A stretch of DNA of 64,000 nt from Candidatus Liberibacter americanus str. Sao Paulo. Its GTDB lineage: Bacteria > Pseudomonadota > Alphaproteobacteria > Rhizobiales > Rhizobiaceae. Made by a program: the position numbers and the translations under genes. Where the stretch lies: assembly GCF_000496595.1 (NCBI RefSeq), contig NC_022793.1, positions 62,001-126,000 on the forward strand, read 5' to 3'. A model generated the notes under the pieces. The model was not told the DNA's origin, did not search any database, and saw only the letters and a list, made by a program, of their open reading frames with translations. Shown here piece by piece: positions 28,984 through 39,319 of the stretch; positions within the stretch are counted from its first letter, which is position 1; the number at the start of each line of letters is the position of its first letter.

Positions 28984-30189
28984 ATGAGTATTACAAAAAT
29001 TACCAACGCAGGCTCTATTATAAGACAAGAACATTATACTAATATACATTCTGACATCAAATCTGATACTATTATACCTGCTAAAAATTCTATTCAAAGT
29101 TCTACTATGGATAAGGTATCACAAGTAGCAAAAGATGTATTAATGAGCTCAATTCCTATTTATGGAACTATCCAATCATTTAAAAAAGGAGAAATTGGAT
29201 GGGGAATTTTCGGAATTGCTACCGATATTTTGACATTAGTACCAGTTTTAGGAAGCTCTGCCAAATTAGCATTCGCAGCATCTATTGCTACGAGGGAAGC
29301 CAAAGGATTACTTGCTACAGCCAAAGCAGTTAAAGCAACCTCAGACGTAGTAAATGCAATAAAAGTAGAAAAAGAAATATCTGAGGCAATAAAAGTAGAA
29401 AAAGAAATATCTGTAGCTAAATCTATTATAGAAGATAAGAATATATACAAAAAATACACAGAGAATCCTATCAAAACTGTAAGCGATGAAACTAAAATAG
29501 AAAATACATTAATCTTGGATAAGCAACAAAAAGAACCCTCTTACATTGAAGATTCAAATCATAGTTATACGTCATTGGAAGATATCAATAATGGTAAAGA
29601 AAAATTACCGTTACCATATGAAATCAAACCATCCATAATGACTGAAAATCAAAAATGGAAAATGGGAAATTATACGGAAGAAGATAAAAAAGAATTAAAA
29701 AATATGATGGAAGAGATGTTGGAAGATTTTCATAAATTAGGAGATTCAATAAATAATCAATTAAGTCTCGATTTAACGCGTTCTACATACATAATAAACG
29801 GAAAAGTTATCAATAAAAGTAATCCTGAAAAAATGATAGAAGAAATTAAAGATATGGTTCATCAAGATAATCGCAGGCTTCAACTTATTTCTACTTTTTC
29901 TAATCAAGCTATTTTCCCAAATCTTAGCATACATATAATGAAAACAGATCCAAGACTTGGACAACAGTTGTATGGTTCAAAAAATGGTAAAACTATTTTT
30001 GAAATTAATACTCTAGACAATAATATTATGCAAATAAAAGCCACCTATGAAACAAAAACGATACCAACATTTGAAAAAGGCGATGGCTATGACAATATAA
30101 AAAAACTTAATGGATACGGACATAAAATCGAATTAAAGCTATCTCCAGATAAAATCATTAGCGCTGATCCTTATTTTTACACTTATTAG
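28984..30189 (+). CDS. Tandem paralogue B: unknown protein with Gly-rich hydrophobic core and C-terminal domain
   Basis: 401 residues; family not recognised. Variable polar N-terminus (1-45), then the shared core at about 45-100 with IPIYGTIQSFKKGEIGWGIF and TDILTLVPVLG. The DNA of this core is almost identical to that in paralogue A. A Lys/Glu-rich helical linker follows (100-200) with a tandem duplication AIKVEKEISE/AIKVEKEISV. A C-terminal domain of about 180 residues (220-401) includes YIINGKV, NPEKMIEEIKDMV, QLISTFSNQAIFPNLS and a final beta-rich part ending DPYFYTY; this domain is shared with C but missing from A. No Sec signal. Probably secreted or membrane-active, by inference from the hydrophobic core only. 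Confidence 0.82.
   Translation: MSITKITNAGSIIRQEHYTNIHSDIKSDTIIPAKNSIQSSTMDKVSQVAKDVLMSSIPIYGTIQSFKKGEIGWGIFGIATDILTLVPVLGSSAKLAFAASIATREAKGLLATAKAVKATSDVVNAIKVEKEISEAIKVEKEISVAKSIIEDKNIYKKYTENPIKTVSDETKIENTLILDKQQKEPSYIEDSNHSYTSLEDINNGKEKLPLPYEIKPSIMTENQKWKMGNYTEEDKKELKNMMEEMLEDFHKLGDSINNQLSLDLTRSTYIINGKVINKSNPEKMIEEIKDMVHQDNRRLQLISTFSNQAIFPNLSIHIMKTDPRLGQQLYGSKNGKTIFEINTLDNNIMQIKATYETKTIPTFEKGDGYDNIKKLNGYGHKIELKLSPDKIISADPYFYTY
29356..29413 (+). repeat. 30-bp tandem duplication inside paralogue B
   Basis: Unit GCAATAAAAGTAGAAAAAGA... (30 bases) occurs at 29356-29385 and again from 29386, identical for 28 bases. It encodes AIKVEKEISE followed by AIKVEKEISV, a recent in-frame slippage product in the helical linker. 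Confidence 0.9.
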
Positions 30190-30287
30190 TTATATTTGTT
30201 TTTAATAATGGAAGCATGAAACTAACAAAATTATAAAAATTATATTTAATAAAAATATTTCAATTTATATATTTAGGAATTACTATT

Positions 30288-31601
30288 ATGGGTATTACAG
30301 AAATTAAAAATAGCACAGTCAATACAGATTCTGTTATAAGGCAGAGAACAGATTCCGTTATAGGACATGTATGTTCTAATAATACGGATTGTAATAGCAA
30401 CAATAATATTAAGCAAATTGAAAATTCTACTATAAAAAATATATTAGAGATAGCAAAAAATGCGGCAATTAACTCAATCCCTATTTATGGAACTATCCAA
30501 GCATTTAAAAAAGGGGAAACTAAATGGGGAATTTTCGGAATTGTTACCGATGTTTTGACATTAGTACCAATTATAGGGATAGGTAGCAAGTTAATAGGAT
30601 CAGTTATTAAAGCAGGATCTATAACAACAAAATTCGGCCGTACTATGAAAGGTGGCAAAGCTTCAATTGAATTAAAAAATGTCACATCATCAATAATAAA
30701 AGAAAGTAATGCTGAAATAAAAACCGAATATATACCAAGAAAAATAATAAAAGAAGAAGGCAATATCTCAATAAAAAAAGAAACAGTGAGCGTTAATTCC
30801 ATAAATGCAGAAAATGTAACTATACATAGTGAAAAAAATAGCAATATAAATAAAAAAATCGCAAAATCATTCACAAATATAGCAGATCAAAAATTAACAT
30901 CACTATATAATGAAGGGAAAATTATATATAAAAAAGGTGAAAAAATTGGAGATAAAGTCTCGGGAAAAGTAGATGTTCACACAAAAGACATGTTGCCATA
31001 CACAGTTAAGTCTGCACCTTCAAAATATTTTGCCAAAACACTAAAAACCATAAAACAATCAAAATGGCAACCTGCAAATTTATCAAAATACGAAGATATA
31101 ATGCTCAAAGAATATACGGACATAATGTTTAAAGACTTCAAGGATCTGGGTAATCTACAATTAAGTGATAAATTTATAAGAGATGCAGCCCGATCTAAAT
31201 ATGAAATAAATGGCAAGATTGGAACCCCCAAAAATCCAGAAAAGACAATTAAACTAATTAAAGAAATATTATCTAAAGATCCTAAAAAAGCACAGCTAAT
31301 TTCTGCTTTTGCTAATCAAAGTATTTTCTTTAATATTAGTAATCATCTCAGAAAAAATGTAGAAGGTCTAGCTGGATGCTTATTAAAAAATCGTAAAATT
31401 ATTTATAAAATTGATACGATGCATCAAGACACCGTTAAAATCACAGCTAAATATGACGCTGATATACTCAGAGCAAAAAAAACAAAAATATTTGACAACT
31501 CTACGAAAGAAATAAAATTTAAAAAATATGGATTAAAAATGGAAATGACTTTATCAGAGGATAAAGTTATAGAAGCAAAACCTTATGTTTATGTCAGCTA
31601 A
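30288..31601 (+). CDS. Tandem paralogue C: unknown protein with core, middle and C-terminal modules
   Basis: 437 residues; family not recognised. It has all three modules seen in the cluster: the core at about 50-110 (IPIYGTIQAFKKGETKWGIF, TDVLTLVPIIG), a Lys-rich helical middle with LYNEGKIIYKKGEKIGDKVSG matching the end of A, and the C-terminal domain (about 255-437) matching B (RSKYEINGK, NPEKTIKLIKEIL, QLISAFANQSIFFNIS, ending EAKPYVYVS). The core is more diverged than between A and B, so C separated earlier. It lies 98 bases after B with the same ATATATTTAGGA leader, so B and C may share a transcript. No Sec signal; Cys-poor; strongly basic. Confidence 0.82.
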   Translation: MGITEIKNSTVNTDSVIRQRTDSVIGHVCSNNTDCNSNNNIKQIENSTIKNILEIAKNAAINSIPIYGTIQAFKKGETKWGIFGIVTDVLTLVPIIGIGSKLIGSVIKAGSITTKFGRTMKGGKASIELKNVTSSIIKESNAEIKTEYIPRKIIKEEGNISIKKETVSVNSINAENVTIHSEKNSNINKKIAKSFTNIADQKLTSLYNEGKIIYKKGEKIGDKVSGKVDVHTKDMLPYTVKSAPSKYFAKTLKTIKQSKWQPANLSKYEDIMLKEYTDIMFKDFKDLGNLQLSDKFIRDAARSKYEINGKIGTPKNPEKTIKLIKEILSKDPKKAQLISAFANQSIFFNISNHLRKNVEGLAGCLLKNRKIIYKIDTMHQDTVKITAKYDADILRAKKTKIFDNSTKEIKFKKYGLKMEMTLSEDKVIEAKPYVYVS

Positions 31602-32224
31602 TATTATCAAATTAAATATGTTATAATTATCTTAATAAAGAAATAATCTTATAAGTAATAACGATTAAATATGGATTATAATCAGGTATTTTAAGATAAT
31701 TTTATGAATTTATACTATGATGTAATAATCATAAATATGTTATATGTTTTTATAAAGATTTATCCCTGATTTAAATCTGTATAACGAATATAAAAACATA
31801 ATTCAATAAAAATGAAATCTTTATAGAAGATCTAGCATTATAATTTAAATATTACTTTGCTATTAAAGTGATATTTATCGAAATAATATGTATAGATCAA
31901 ACTTAATAAGCAACTCAAAAAATAATAAATTATATAAAATAAAAAAACAATTATAGGTATTTTTATATATATTTTATATCTTTTAATTGAATTTATCATA
32001 AAAAAAGGATAAAAGTCTATTATATAGTAATATAATAACATACAGAGATAATTTAAATTATATACATATTAGTCTAGGGTTGAATAAATTAATGCAGTAA
32101 AATATTAACTATTCCGATTGATAACAATTCTATAAATAACTAGCCTTAATGCTAACTATATAATGAATATAACAATAGCAAATTATGGTTTTAGAGAAAA
32201 TAAATAAATTAACAGAATAGTGCT
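31602..32224. other. Intergenic region between paralogue C and cckA
   Basis: 623 AT-rich bases. An 11-bp inverted repeat (31625-31635/31691-31701) with a 55-base loop lies just past paralogue C. A 67-codon minus-strand frame at 31838-32041 is low-complexity (Tyr/Ile-rich) and not believed. The cckA promoter must be here. Confidence 0.5.
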
Positions 32225-34807
32225 ATGAGCAAAAAAGAACGACAGGCGGATATTACATTCCCTTTTATTAACTATGTACGTTATTCAGGAATGAATTTTT
32301 ATATAATAATATTAGGTATTGCCTTTTGTTCTATCTCCACTATATTCGTGGTCTTCACAGAATCATTGAGCAGTACAATGGCTATTATATTGCTGACGTT
32401 ACTAGCATTGATTGGCATATTAGTGCTAATACTATTCGCAATTGGATCAATTGAAAATCCGTCTGATACTATTGCAAAGATTTTTATTGATAGTGAGTCA
32501 GAAGGTATATTAATTACAAATGAACGTGGACACATAATATATGCAAATGACGCATATAAACAAATCACCAATGTATCTTGGAACAAAAAAATAAAATCAT
32601 TAGAGCATCTTCTTTTCCAAAATCAGGAGGCTGGAGAGGCTTTATATCGCCTTATAAATAGCATCCGCAAAGAAAAGGAAGGGAGAGAAGAATTTCGCCT
32701 CACCACTCCTTTAAATAAAGATTCTAAAGATTGTGAGCCGCATTGGTATCGTCTAAAAGTACGTATTTTACCTGTTATCTCATTGTACAAAGACAAAATG
32801 ATATATGCATGGCGCATTACCGATATTACATCTGAACGCAAAGATCAGGAAAAATTTTTTAGAGAATTACAAAATGCAATTGACTACCTTGATCATTCCC
32901 CTGTTGGATTTATATCTGCAGATCATCAAGGAAAAATTTTATATATCAATGCTACCCTTACAGAATGGCTTGGAATTGATCTAACTAAATTTATGTCGAA
33001 ATCAATTTCTATGGGAGATATTACAGCAGGAGATGGACTTTCTGTAATTCAATCGGTACAAGCAACACCAGGATCACATAAAACGGCCACACTAGATCTA
33101 GATTTTCGAAGAGTTGATAATGGACAAGGGATACCTGTAAAAGTTGTGCACCATGTTATTGCTTCATGCGATGGGAAAACAAAAGAGAGCAGAACTGTAG
33201 TAATAGCTAGGGAAAACTGTCCATCTACTGATTCATCAGGCGCTATAGCTACTATGCGCTTTAATCGTTTTTTTAACAATATGCCGATGGCTATAGCTTC
33301 TATTGATAGAAAAGGAAGAATATTACATACCAATGCACCATTCATTAAACTTTTCCCTCATGCGATAGAATATGATAATACATTAAATAATGTATTTTCT
33401 ATTGTTCATGACACTGAAAAAGAAAAGCTTATGATTGCTCTTGATGAAGCAAATGATCAAAAAAGCGATATACAGCCTATCGATTCACGTCATCCAAATG
33501 ATGAAAATAGACATTTTAGGTTTTATATCAATTCAGTGATTGATAAAAGCATAGATTCACCTGAGGAACAGGCAATATTGTATGCAGTAGAAATAACAGA
33601 GCAAAAATCCTTAGAAGCCCATATGGCTAAAACTCAAAAATTAAATGCCGTTGGAACATTGGCAGGAGGGATAGCACATGATTTTAATAACGTTTTAACT
33701 GCTATTCTTCTATCTTCTGATCACTTATTATTACAATCTAGATCTTCAGACGCTAGCTTTGCTGATCTGATGGAAATAAAAAATAATGCCAATCGTGCAG
33801 CAATACTAGTTCGCCAGTTACTTGCTTTCTCCCGCAAGCAGACAATGCGTCCAACAATTATCAATCTTACCGAAGTAATTGGTAATTTACGAATGATGAT
33901 TCAAAAATTGATATCTGAACCTCCGCAAATGAAGCTAAACATAGATTATGAGCGAGATATATGGAATATTAAAACTGATTTATCTCAATTTGAACAGGTA
34001 TTAGTTAACTTATGTGTTAATGCTCATCATGCCATGATTAACGATAAGGGATCATTAACTATACGTACTCGTAATATATTATCAACAGAAATACATTCTT
34101 TCAATTACTCAGATCTTCCAAATAAAGATATGGTACTCGTAGAAGTGGAAGATACGGGAACTGGAATGTCTCCTGATATTATGGAGAAAATATTTGAACC
34201 TTTCTTTACAACAAAAGAAGTGGGAAAAGGCACGGGATTAGGACTTTCTGTAGTATATGGAATAATTAGACAATCTGGAGGATATATATTCCCTGAATCT
34301 GAAGTAGGAAAAGGCACTATATTTCGAATATTTTTGCCAAGACATATTGAAGGAGAAGCTACAGAGATAGATAATCAATCCCAAAAGGATGTTGATACTG
34401 TATCACAGAATGAAACAGCAGATCTTACAGGAAATTCTGCTGTAGTATTACTCGTAGAAGATGAAGATGCTGTAAGACGCGGTAGTAAGAGAATGTTAGA
34501 AACACGCGGTTATACTGTTCATGAAGCCTGTTCTGGGACAAGCGCATTGAAAGTTATGCAAGAACTTAAAGGTCAGGTAGATATAGTGGTCTCTGATGTT
34601 GTTATGCCTGAAATGGATGGGCCTACATTATTACGTGAATTGAGAAAAACATATCCAAACTTAAAGTTTATATTCATATCAGGATATGCAGAAGATGCTT
34701 TCTCTAAAAATTTACCTAAAGATGCCAAATTTAGCTTTTTATCAAAACCATTTTCCTTAAAACAATTAGCAACCTCTGTGCATGAATTACTACAATCAGA
34801 TCCTTAA
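32225..34807 (+). CDS. cckA: Cell-cycle hybrid histidine kinase CckA
   Basis: 860 residues. Two N-terminal membrane helices (about 23-43 and 50-74), then PAS domains (about 85-205, 215-330 and 340-465). The HisKA domain has the phospho-acceptor H485 in GGIAHDFNNVLTAI; the HATPase domain carries DTGTGMSPDIMEKIFEPFF and GTGLGLSVVYGI. A C-terminal receiver domain (about 740-858) has the phospho-acceptor D791 in SDVVMPEMDG. The HDFNN box plus fused receiver is the CckA signature. It sends phosphate through ChpT to CtrA and CpdR, setting the timing of replication and division. Neither chpT nor ctrA is in the window, but gcrA and ccrM are. Confidence 0.95.
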   Translation: MSKKERQADITFPFINYVRYSGMNFYIIILGIAFCSISTIFVVFTESLSSTMAIILLTLLALIGILVLILFAIGSIENPSDTIAKIFIDSESEGILITNERGHIIYANDAYKQITNVSWNKKIKSLEHLLFQNQEAGEALYRLINSIRKEKEGREEFRLTTPLNKDSKDCEPHWYRLKVRILPVISLYKDKMIYAWRITDITSERKDQEKFFRELQNAIDYLDHSPVGFISADHQGKILYINATLTEWLGIDLTKFMSKSISMGDITAGDGLSVIQSVQATPGSHKTATLDLDFRRVDNGQGIPVKVVHHVIASCDGKTKESRTVVIARENCPSTDSSGAIATMRFNRFFNNMPMAIASIDRKGRILHTNAPFIKLFPHAIEYDNTLNNVFSIVHDTEKEKLMIALDEANDQKSDIQPIDSRHPNDENRHFRFYINSVIDKSIDSPEEQAILYAVEITEQKSLEAHMAKTQKLNAVGTLAGGIAHDFNNVLTAILLSSDHLLLQSRSSDASFADLMEIKNNANRAAILVRQLLAFSRKQTMRPTIINLTEVIGNLRMMIQKLISEPPQMKLNIDYERDIWNIKTDLSQFEQVLVNLCVNAHHAMINDKGSLTIRTRNILSTEIHSFNYSDLPNKDMVLVEVEDTGTGMSPDIMEKIFEPFFTTKEVGKGTGLGLSVVYGIIRQSGGYIFPESEVGKGTIFRIFLPRHIEGEATEIDNQSQKDVDTVSQNETADLTGNSAVVLLVEDEDAVRRGSKRMLETRGYTVHEACSGTSALKVMQELKGQVDIVVSDVVMPEMDGPTLLRELRKTYPNLKFIFISGYAEDAFSKNLPKDAKFSFLSKPFSLKQLATSVHELLQSDP

Positions 34808-35284
34808 TATCAAAAACAAATAATCGCTTATGAATAATAGATATCCAAAATTTATATTTTGCTATTTTTTAAGTATCGATTGATATAATAAAAATTATTA
34901 CTATATGAAAATATCTTAAATAATATTTTCCACTTATCTCTTATATATATAAATATAATTTTTATAGGAGAACTTTAAGATAGCATAATAAGTCATTATA
35001 TTGATATAAGGGTTATCCTAATATAAGTTTGGAACGGAGATAAAAAACCAAATTATAAGATAAACAAATATATAAAGCTATTAACAAGTTTAGAATCACA
35101 ATGCACGAAACTATTTATATTAATTCTATTATATAAATATAATTTACGATAAAAATCACGATAACTTATTATTAATTCATCAAATAATAAAATCTATTTA
35201 GAAAACATAGAATCAAATCATAATTAAAAAAACTATGAAGAATATATATTTTATGAATTTATAAACCTAGATAACATTAATTTT
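34808..35284. other. Convergent intergenic region cckA/acnA
   Basis: 477 AT-rich bases with no gene and no clear GC-rich terminator hairpin on either side. Confidence 0.5.
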
Positions 35285-37984
35285 TCAAGAAGAAAGTTGT
35301 CTTAAAACCGTTTGCAAAATACCACTATTTTTAAGATAATTTAGCTCATCTAAAGTATCAATACGACAAATAATAGGTATAAGTCTATTCTCACCATTTG
35401 AAGAATAAATTTCCAAAATACATTTATCGCGAGGAGATATCTTCTTCAAATTTCGTATAGTAATCGTTTCATCACCTTTAATCCCTAAACTTTCCCAAGA
35501 AGTACCCTCTTCAAATACAAATGGTATAATCCCCATACCTATTAAATTTGAACGATGTATACGTTCAAAAGATCTAGCGATAACAGCCCGTACCCCCAAC
35601 AATACTGGTCCTTTTGCAGCCCAATCACGCGAAGAACCATTCCCATATTCAATACCTGCAAACACTACCAAAGGTATTTGTTCTGATTTATATCTCATTG
35701 CAGCATCATAAATAAATAATTCTTCCTTAGAAGGATAGTGAATAGTATAACCACCCTGCTTTCCATCTTGCCCAAGCATATAATTACGAATGCGAATATT
35801 TGAGAAAGTACCTCGCATCATAACTTCATGATTCCCACGACGAGTACCAAACTGATTAAAATCTGATTCTTTTATACCTTTCTGATGCAAATAATTGCCA
35901 GCGGAAGACTCAAATTTTATTGATCCTGCAGGAGAAATATGATCTGTCGTAATTTTATCTCCTAACAAACATAAAATACGAGCCCCACAAATATCATGAA
36001 CTTCTAGATCACTAACACCGATTGTTTCAAAATAAGGAGGGCTCTGTACATAGGTCGAATTTTCATCCCACAAGTAAGTCTCTTTTGCATCAACATCTAT
36101 GCTTTCCCAACGATTATCCCCTTTAAACACATCAGAATACTTTTTCTTATATAGATCAAGGGTTGCATATTTTTCTACAAATTCCTTAATTTCACTATCT
36201 TTTGGCCAAATATCATTTAGATAAACAGGATTTCCATTCTTATCCTCTCCTATAGGATTAGTTACAAGATTTTTTCTTATATTCCCAGCAATCGCATAAG
36301 CTACTACTAAAGGCGGAGATGCAAGATAATTTGCCTCTACATCTGGAGAAATACGACCTTCAAAATTACGATTTCCAGATAAAACTCCTGCTAATACTAA
36401 GCCTTTTTCATTAATTATTTCAGAACTCTTTGGATCTAATGATCCAGAATTACCAATACAAGTCGTACATCCAAAACCAACAAGATTAAAACCAAGATCG
36501 TCAAGATACTTATTCAATCCTGACTGAACAAGATATTCATAAGCAACCTTTGAACCTGGAGCTAAAGAAGTTTTAACCCAAGGCTTAGACTTTAATCCTG
36601 CAAGCACTGCATTACGAGCTAGCAATCCTGCAGCAATCATAACGGATGGATTAGAGGTATTAGTACAAGAAGTTATAGCAGCAATCGCCACATCTCCGTG
36701 CTTTAAAGAAAAATCACAATTTTTAACAGCATACTCTTTTTCCAAAGTATCAGATTTTTTATAATAATCATTCATTGATGTGATAAAATCCGCAGAAACT
36801 TGATCAAGAGGAATTCGAGATTCTGGACGTCTAGGACCAGCGACAGAAGGAACAATATTTGAAAGATCAAGTTTCAATTTCTTAGTGAAAATTACTTTAT
36901 CATAGTCTATATCTTCACGCCATATTCCCTGAGCTTTTGTATATGCTTTTACAAGATTAACACGACTTTCAAGACGACCAGATAGGCGTAAATAATCAGT
37001 AGTTCCTTTATCAACAGGGAAAAATCCGCATGTAGCACCATATTCAGGAGACATATTTGATATAGTAGCACGATCTGCAAGCATCAAATTATCAAGACCT
37101 GAACCAAAAAATTCAACAAAATTTGATAATACTCCTTCTTTGCGTAATATTTGAACAATAGTCAATACAAGATCTGTAGCTGTAACACCTTCTCTAATTC
37201 TACCAACTAATTCAAATCCTACGACCTTAGGAAGCAACATTGATATAGGTTGACCCAACATAGAAGCCTCAGCTTCTATACCACCTACTCCCCAACCAAG
37301 AACTCCTAATGCATTAATCATTGTGGTGTGACTATCAGTGCCGACACATGTATCAGGATAAGCTAAAGTTTTACCATCTTTATCTTTTATCCAAACAGAT
37401 TGAGCAAGATATTCAAGATTGATCTGATGACAAATACCTGTTCCAGGAGGAACAACACGAAAATTATTAAAAGTTTTTTGTCCCCATTTTAAAAAGCGAT
37501 AACGCTCTTCATTACGCTTATATTCTAATTCTTGATTGCGACTAAAAGAATTTTTATCACCAAAATAATCCACAATCACAGAATGATCTATCACAAGATC
37601 AACAGGCACTAAAGGATTTATTTTCTTAGGATCACCTCCTAAAAAGCGCATAGCATCACGCATTGCTGCTAAATCAACAACTGCTGGAACACCAGTAAAA
37701 TCCTGCATTAAAACTCTAGATGGTCGATAAGCAATTTCACTCTCAACGGATCCTCTATTGCCAGAATCTAACCAATTGACGAATGAATATATATCTTCTT
37801 TCGTGACAGATTGGCCATCTTCAAATCTCAATAAATTCTCAAGCAAAATTTTCATTGAACATGGTAGATGAGAAATACCCTTTAAACCATTTGCTTCAGC
37901 TTTTGGAAGGCTATAATAAATATAATCAATTCCATCAATCGATAACACAGAAATACAATTAAAACTGTTCAATGATTCAGACAT
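35285..37984 (-). CDS. acnA: Aconitate hydratase A
   Basis: 899 residues. An aconitase of the AcnA/IRP type. The 4Fe-4S ligands are in AAITSCTNTSNPSVMIAAG and in FGCTTCIGNSG (two Cys). DTCVGTDSHTTMINALGVLGWGVGG and the swivel-domain GIEYGNGSSRDWAAKGP are also present. It interconverts citrate and isocitrate in the TCA cycle. It stands alone; in free-living Rhizobiales the heme-export genes ccmABC are often divergent from acnA, and here that side is 1.3 kb of non-coding DNA. Confidence 0.97.
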   Translation of the reverse strand: MSESLNSFNCISVLSIDGIDYIYYSLPKAEANGLKGISHLPCSMKILLENLLRFEDGQSVTKEDIYSFVNWLDSGNRGSVESEIAYRPSRVLMQDFTGVPAVVDLAAMRDAMRFLGGDPKKINPLVPVDLVIDHSVIVDYFGDKNSFSRNQELEYKRNEERYRFLKWGQKTFNNFRVVPPGTGICHQINLEYLAQSVWIKDKDGKTLAYPDTCVGTDSHTTMINALGVLGWGVGGIEAEASMLGQPISMLLPKVVGFELVGRIREGVTATDLVLTIVQILRKEGVLSNFVEFFGSGLDNLMLADRATISNMSPEYGATCGFFPVDKGTTDYLRLSGRLESRVNLVKAYTKAQGIWREDIDYDKVIFTKKLKLDLSNIVPSVAGPRRPESRIPLDQVSADFITSMNDYYKKSDTLEKEYAVKNCDFSLKHGDVAIAAITSCTNTSNPSVMIAAGLLARNAVLAGLKSKPWVKTSLAPGSKVAYEYLVQSGLNKYLDDLGFNLVGFGCTTCIGNSGSLDPKSSEIINEKGLVLAGVLSGNRNFEGRISPDVEANYLASPPLVVAYAIAGNIRKNLVTNPIGEDKNGNPVYLNDIWPKDSEIKEFVEKYATLDLYKKKYSDVFKGDNRWESIDVDAKETYLWDENSTYVQSPPYFETIGVSDLEVHDICGARILCLLGDKITTDHISPAGSIKFESSAGNYLHQKGIKESDFNQFGTRRGNHEVMMRGTFSNIRIRNYMLGQDGKQGGYTIHYPSKEELFIYDAAMRYKSEQIPLVVFAGIEYGNGSSRDWAAKGPVLLGVRAVIARSFERIHRSNLIGMGIIPFVFEEGTSWESLGIKGDETITIRNLKKISPRDKCILEIYSSNGENRLIPIICRIDTLDELNYLKNSGILQTVLRQLSS

Positions 37985-39271
37985 TCATTTAAACCTTTAC
38001 CTGATTAAGAAGAGTAAAATTATGTTAAATTTGCAACTAACAACTTTTATTAAATAATATTTATTTTTAAATTATTAAAGTAACAACTTATTATGAAAAT
38101 ATATAGAATATATGCAAGATATCATTTATAGATCAAAATATTATATAGAAAAAACATAATTTAATAAAACGAAAATCTACTATCATAACAAGATAAATTA
38201 TCTTTATATAATTTAGATATCACGGATTACGAATAGATAATATATAAGGATAATAATATCAAATATTTAATATTTTCTATAACTAAATGCAAATATTTAT
38301 TTTTTTAAAAATGATGGCAAAATATATTAAAAACAGTATTCGTATATAATAAATAAATTTGATTATGAAATTTCATGGAAATCATATTTTGAAAAATATA
38401 ACATAATATTAATTATTTACGCAAACCATCTGTTTATTAATCACATCCTAATGAACATAACAAATGAGTATCATAAAAAACACCATAAACAATTAAAAAT
38501 TGAAATGATTAATCATCTCATCCTAATTGTAATATTATTTAACTTAACAAATATCTATCCACACTAAATTAATTCAAGAATAATTATTCTAAAAAGCATT
38601 TAGTGAGTTTAAGCTGGCTATATCAAATTTATTTATAGTAAATATCAATATAAACATCACCATTTACGTTAATTAATTAAATCAATTATAAGCTAATATT
38701 AAATCCAAATATCATTATTAAAAACATCATCCCTTAAAGCAATGAATACATTTCATTAATATAAATTTTATAAATATTTTTTTAAAGAATGTAAATGAAA
38801 AGTATAGATATAGTATAATTAAATAAAAATTATCTAGATGTTATTGATATTATTAATAGGCATAATCTAATACTTCTATAAATGATTTGCAAATATTAAA
38901 TCTAAAATCCAAATAAATAGCTAATTAATAGAGAGATATACGATATCTCTATTATAAAGAGACATGAAAGATAAAAAATTGAAATTAATGGATTATTATT
39001 GCCGATAATTTTATAAAATCAATACCTTAATAAAGGAAGTTATAATAAAATTAAAAATATCATCAGAAAATATATATTTAATTTAAAAATATAAAAGAAA
39101 GATCCATAATAGGCATAATTATATAAAAACGTAATTATAACATTTGTGATAATAAAAAAATCATCTTAATGTATCACTATAATAATAATATATCTTCATA
39201 TCTAAGAGATTATATTACAACGTATTATACTAAGTAAGGTATCTTGCGAAATAATGATATAATAATTAAAA
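37985..39271. other. 1.3 kb gene-free region upstream of acnA
   Basis: The longest gene-free stretch in the window. All frames are riddled with stops. It holds the acnA promoter on the minus strand. One compact dyad, TAATAGAG/CTCTATTA at 38926-38933/38947-38954 with ATAT repeats inside, looks like an operator or small hairpin. No tRNA or known RNA could be recognised. Confidence 0.6.
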
Positions 39272-39293
39272 GGCGGCCTAAATGCTAGCCGCC
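39264..39293 (-). terminator. Intrinsic terminator of the BI-1 family gene
   Basis: On the minus strand: GGCGGC, 10-nt loop, GCCGCC, then TTTTAATTATT. The 6-bp all-GC stem (39272-39277/39288-39293) begins 26 bases after the BI-1 gene stop and is the clearest rho-independent terminator in the window. Confidence 0.85.
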
Positions 39294-39319
39294 ATATTCT
39301 AAAAAATATTACTATATTA

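Noticed and set aside
31625..31701. 11-bp inverted repeat after paralogue C with a 55-base loop
   Set aside because: AT-only arms with a wide loop are likely by chance in this composition.
31838..32041. 67-codon minus-strand frame rich in Tyr, Ile and Phe
   Set aside because: Low-complexity product of AT-rich DNA, no ribosome binding site, no family features.
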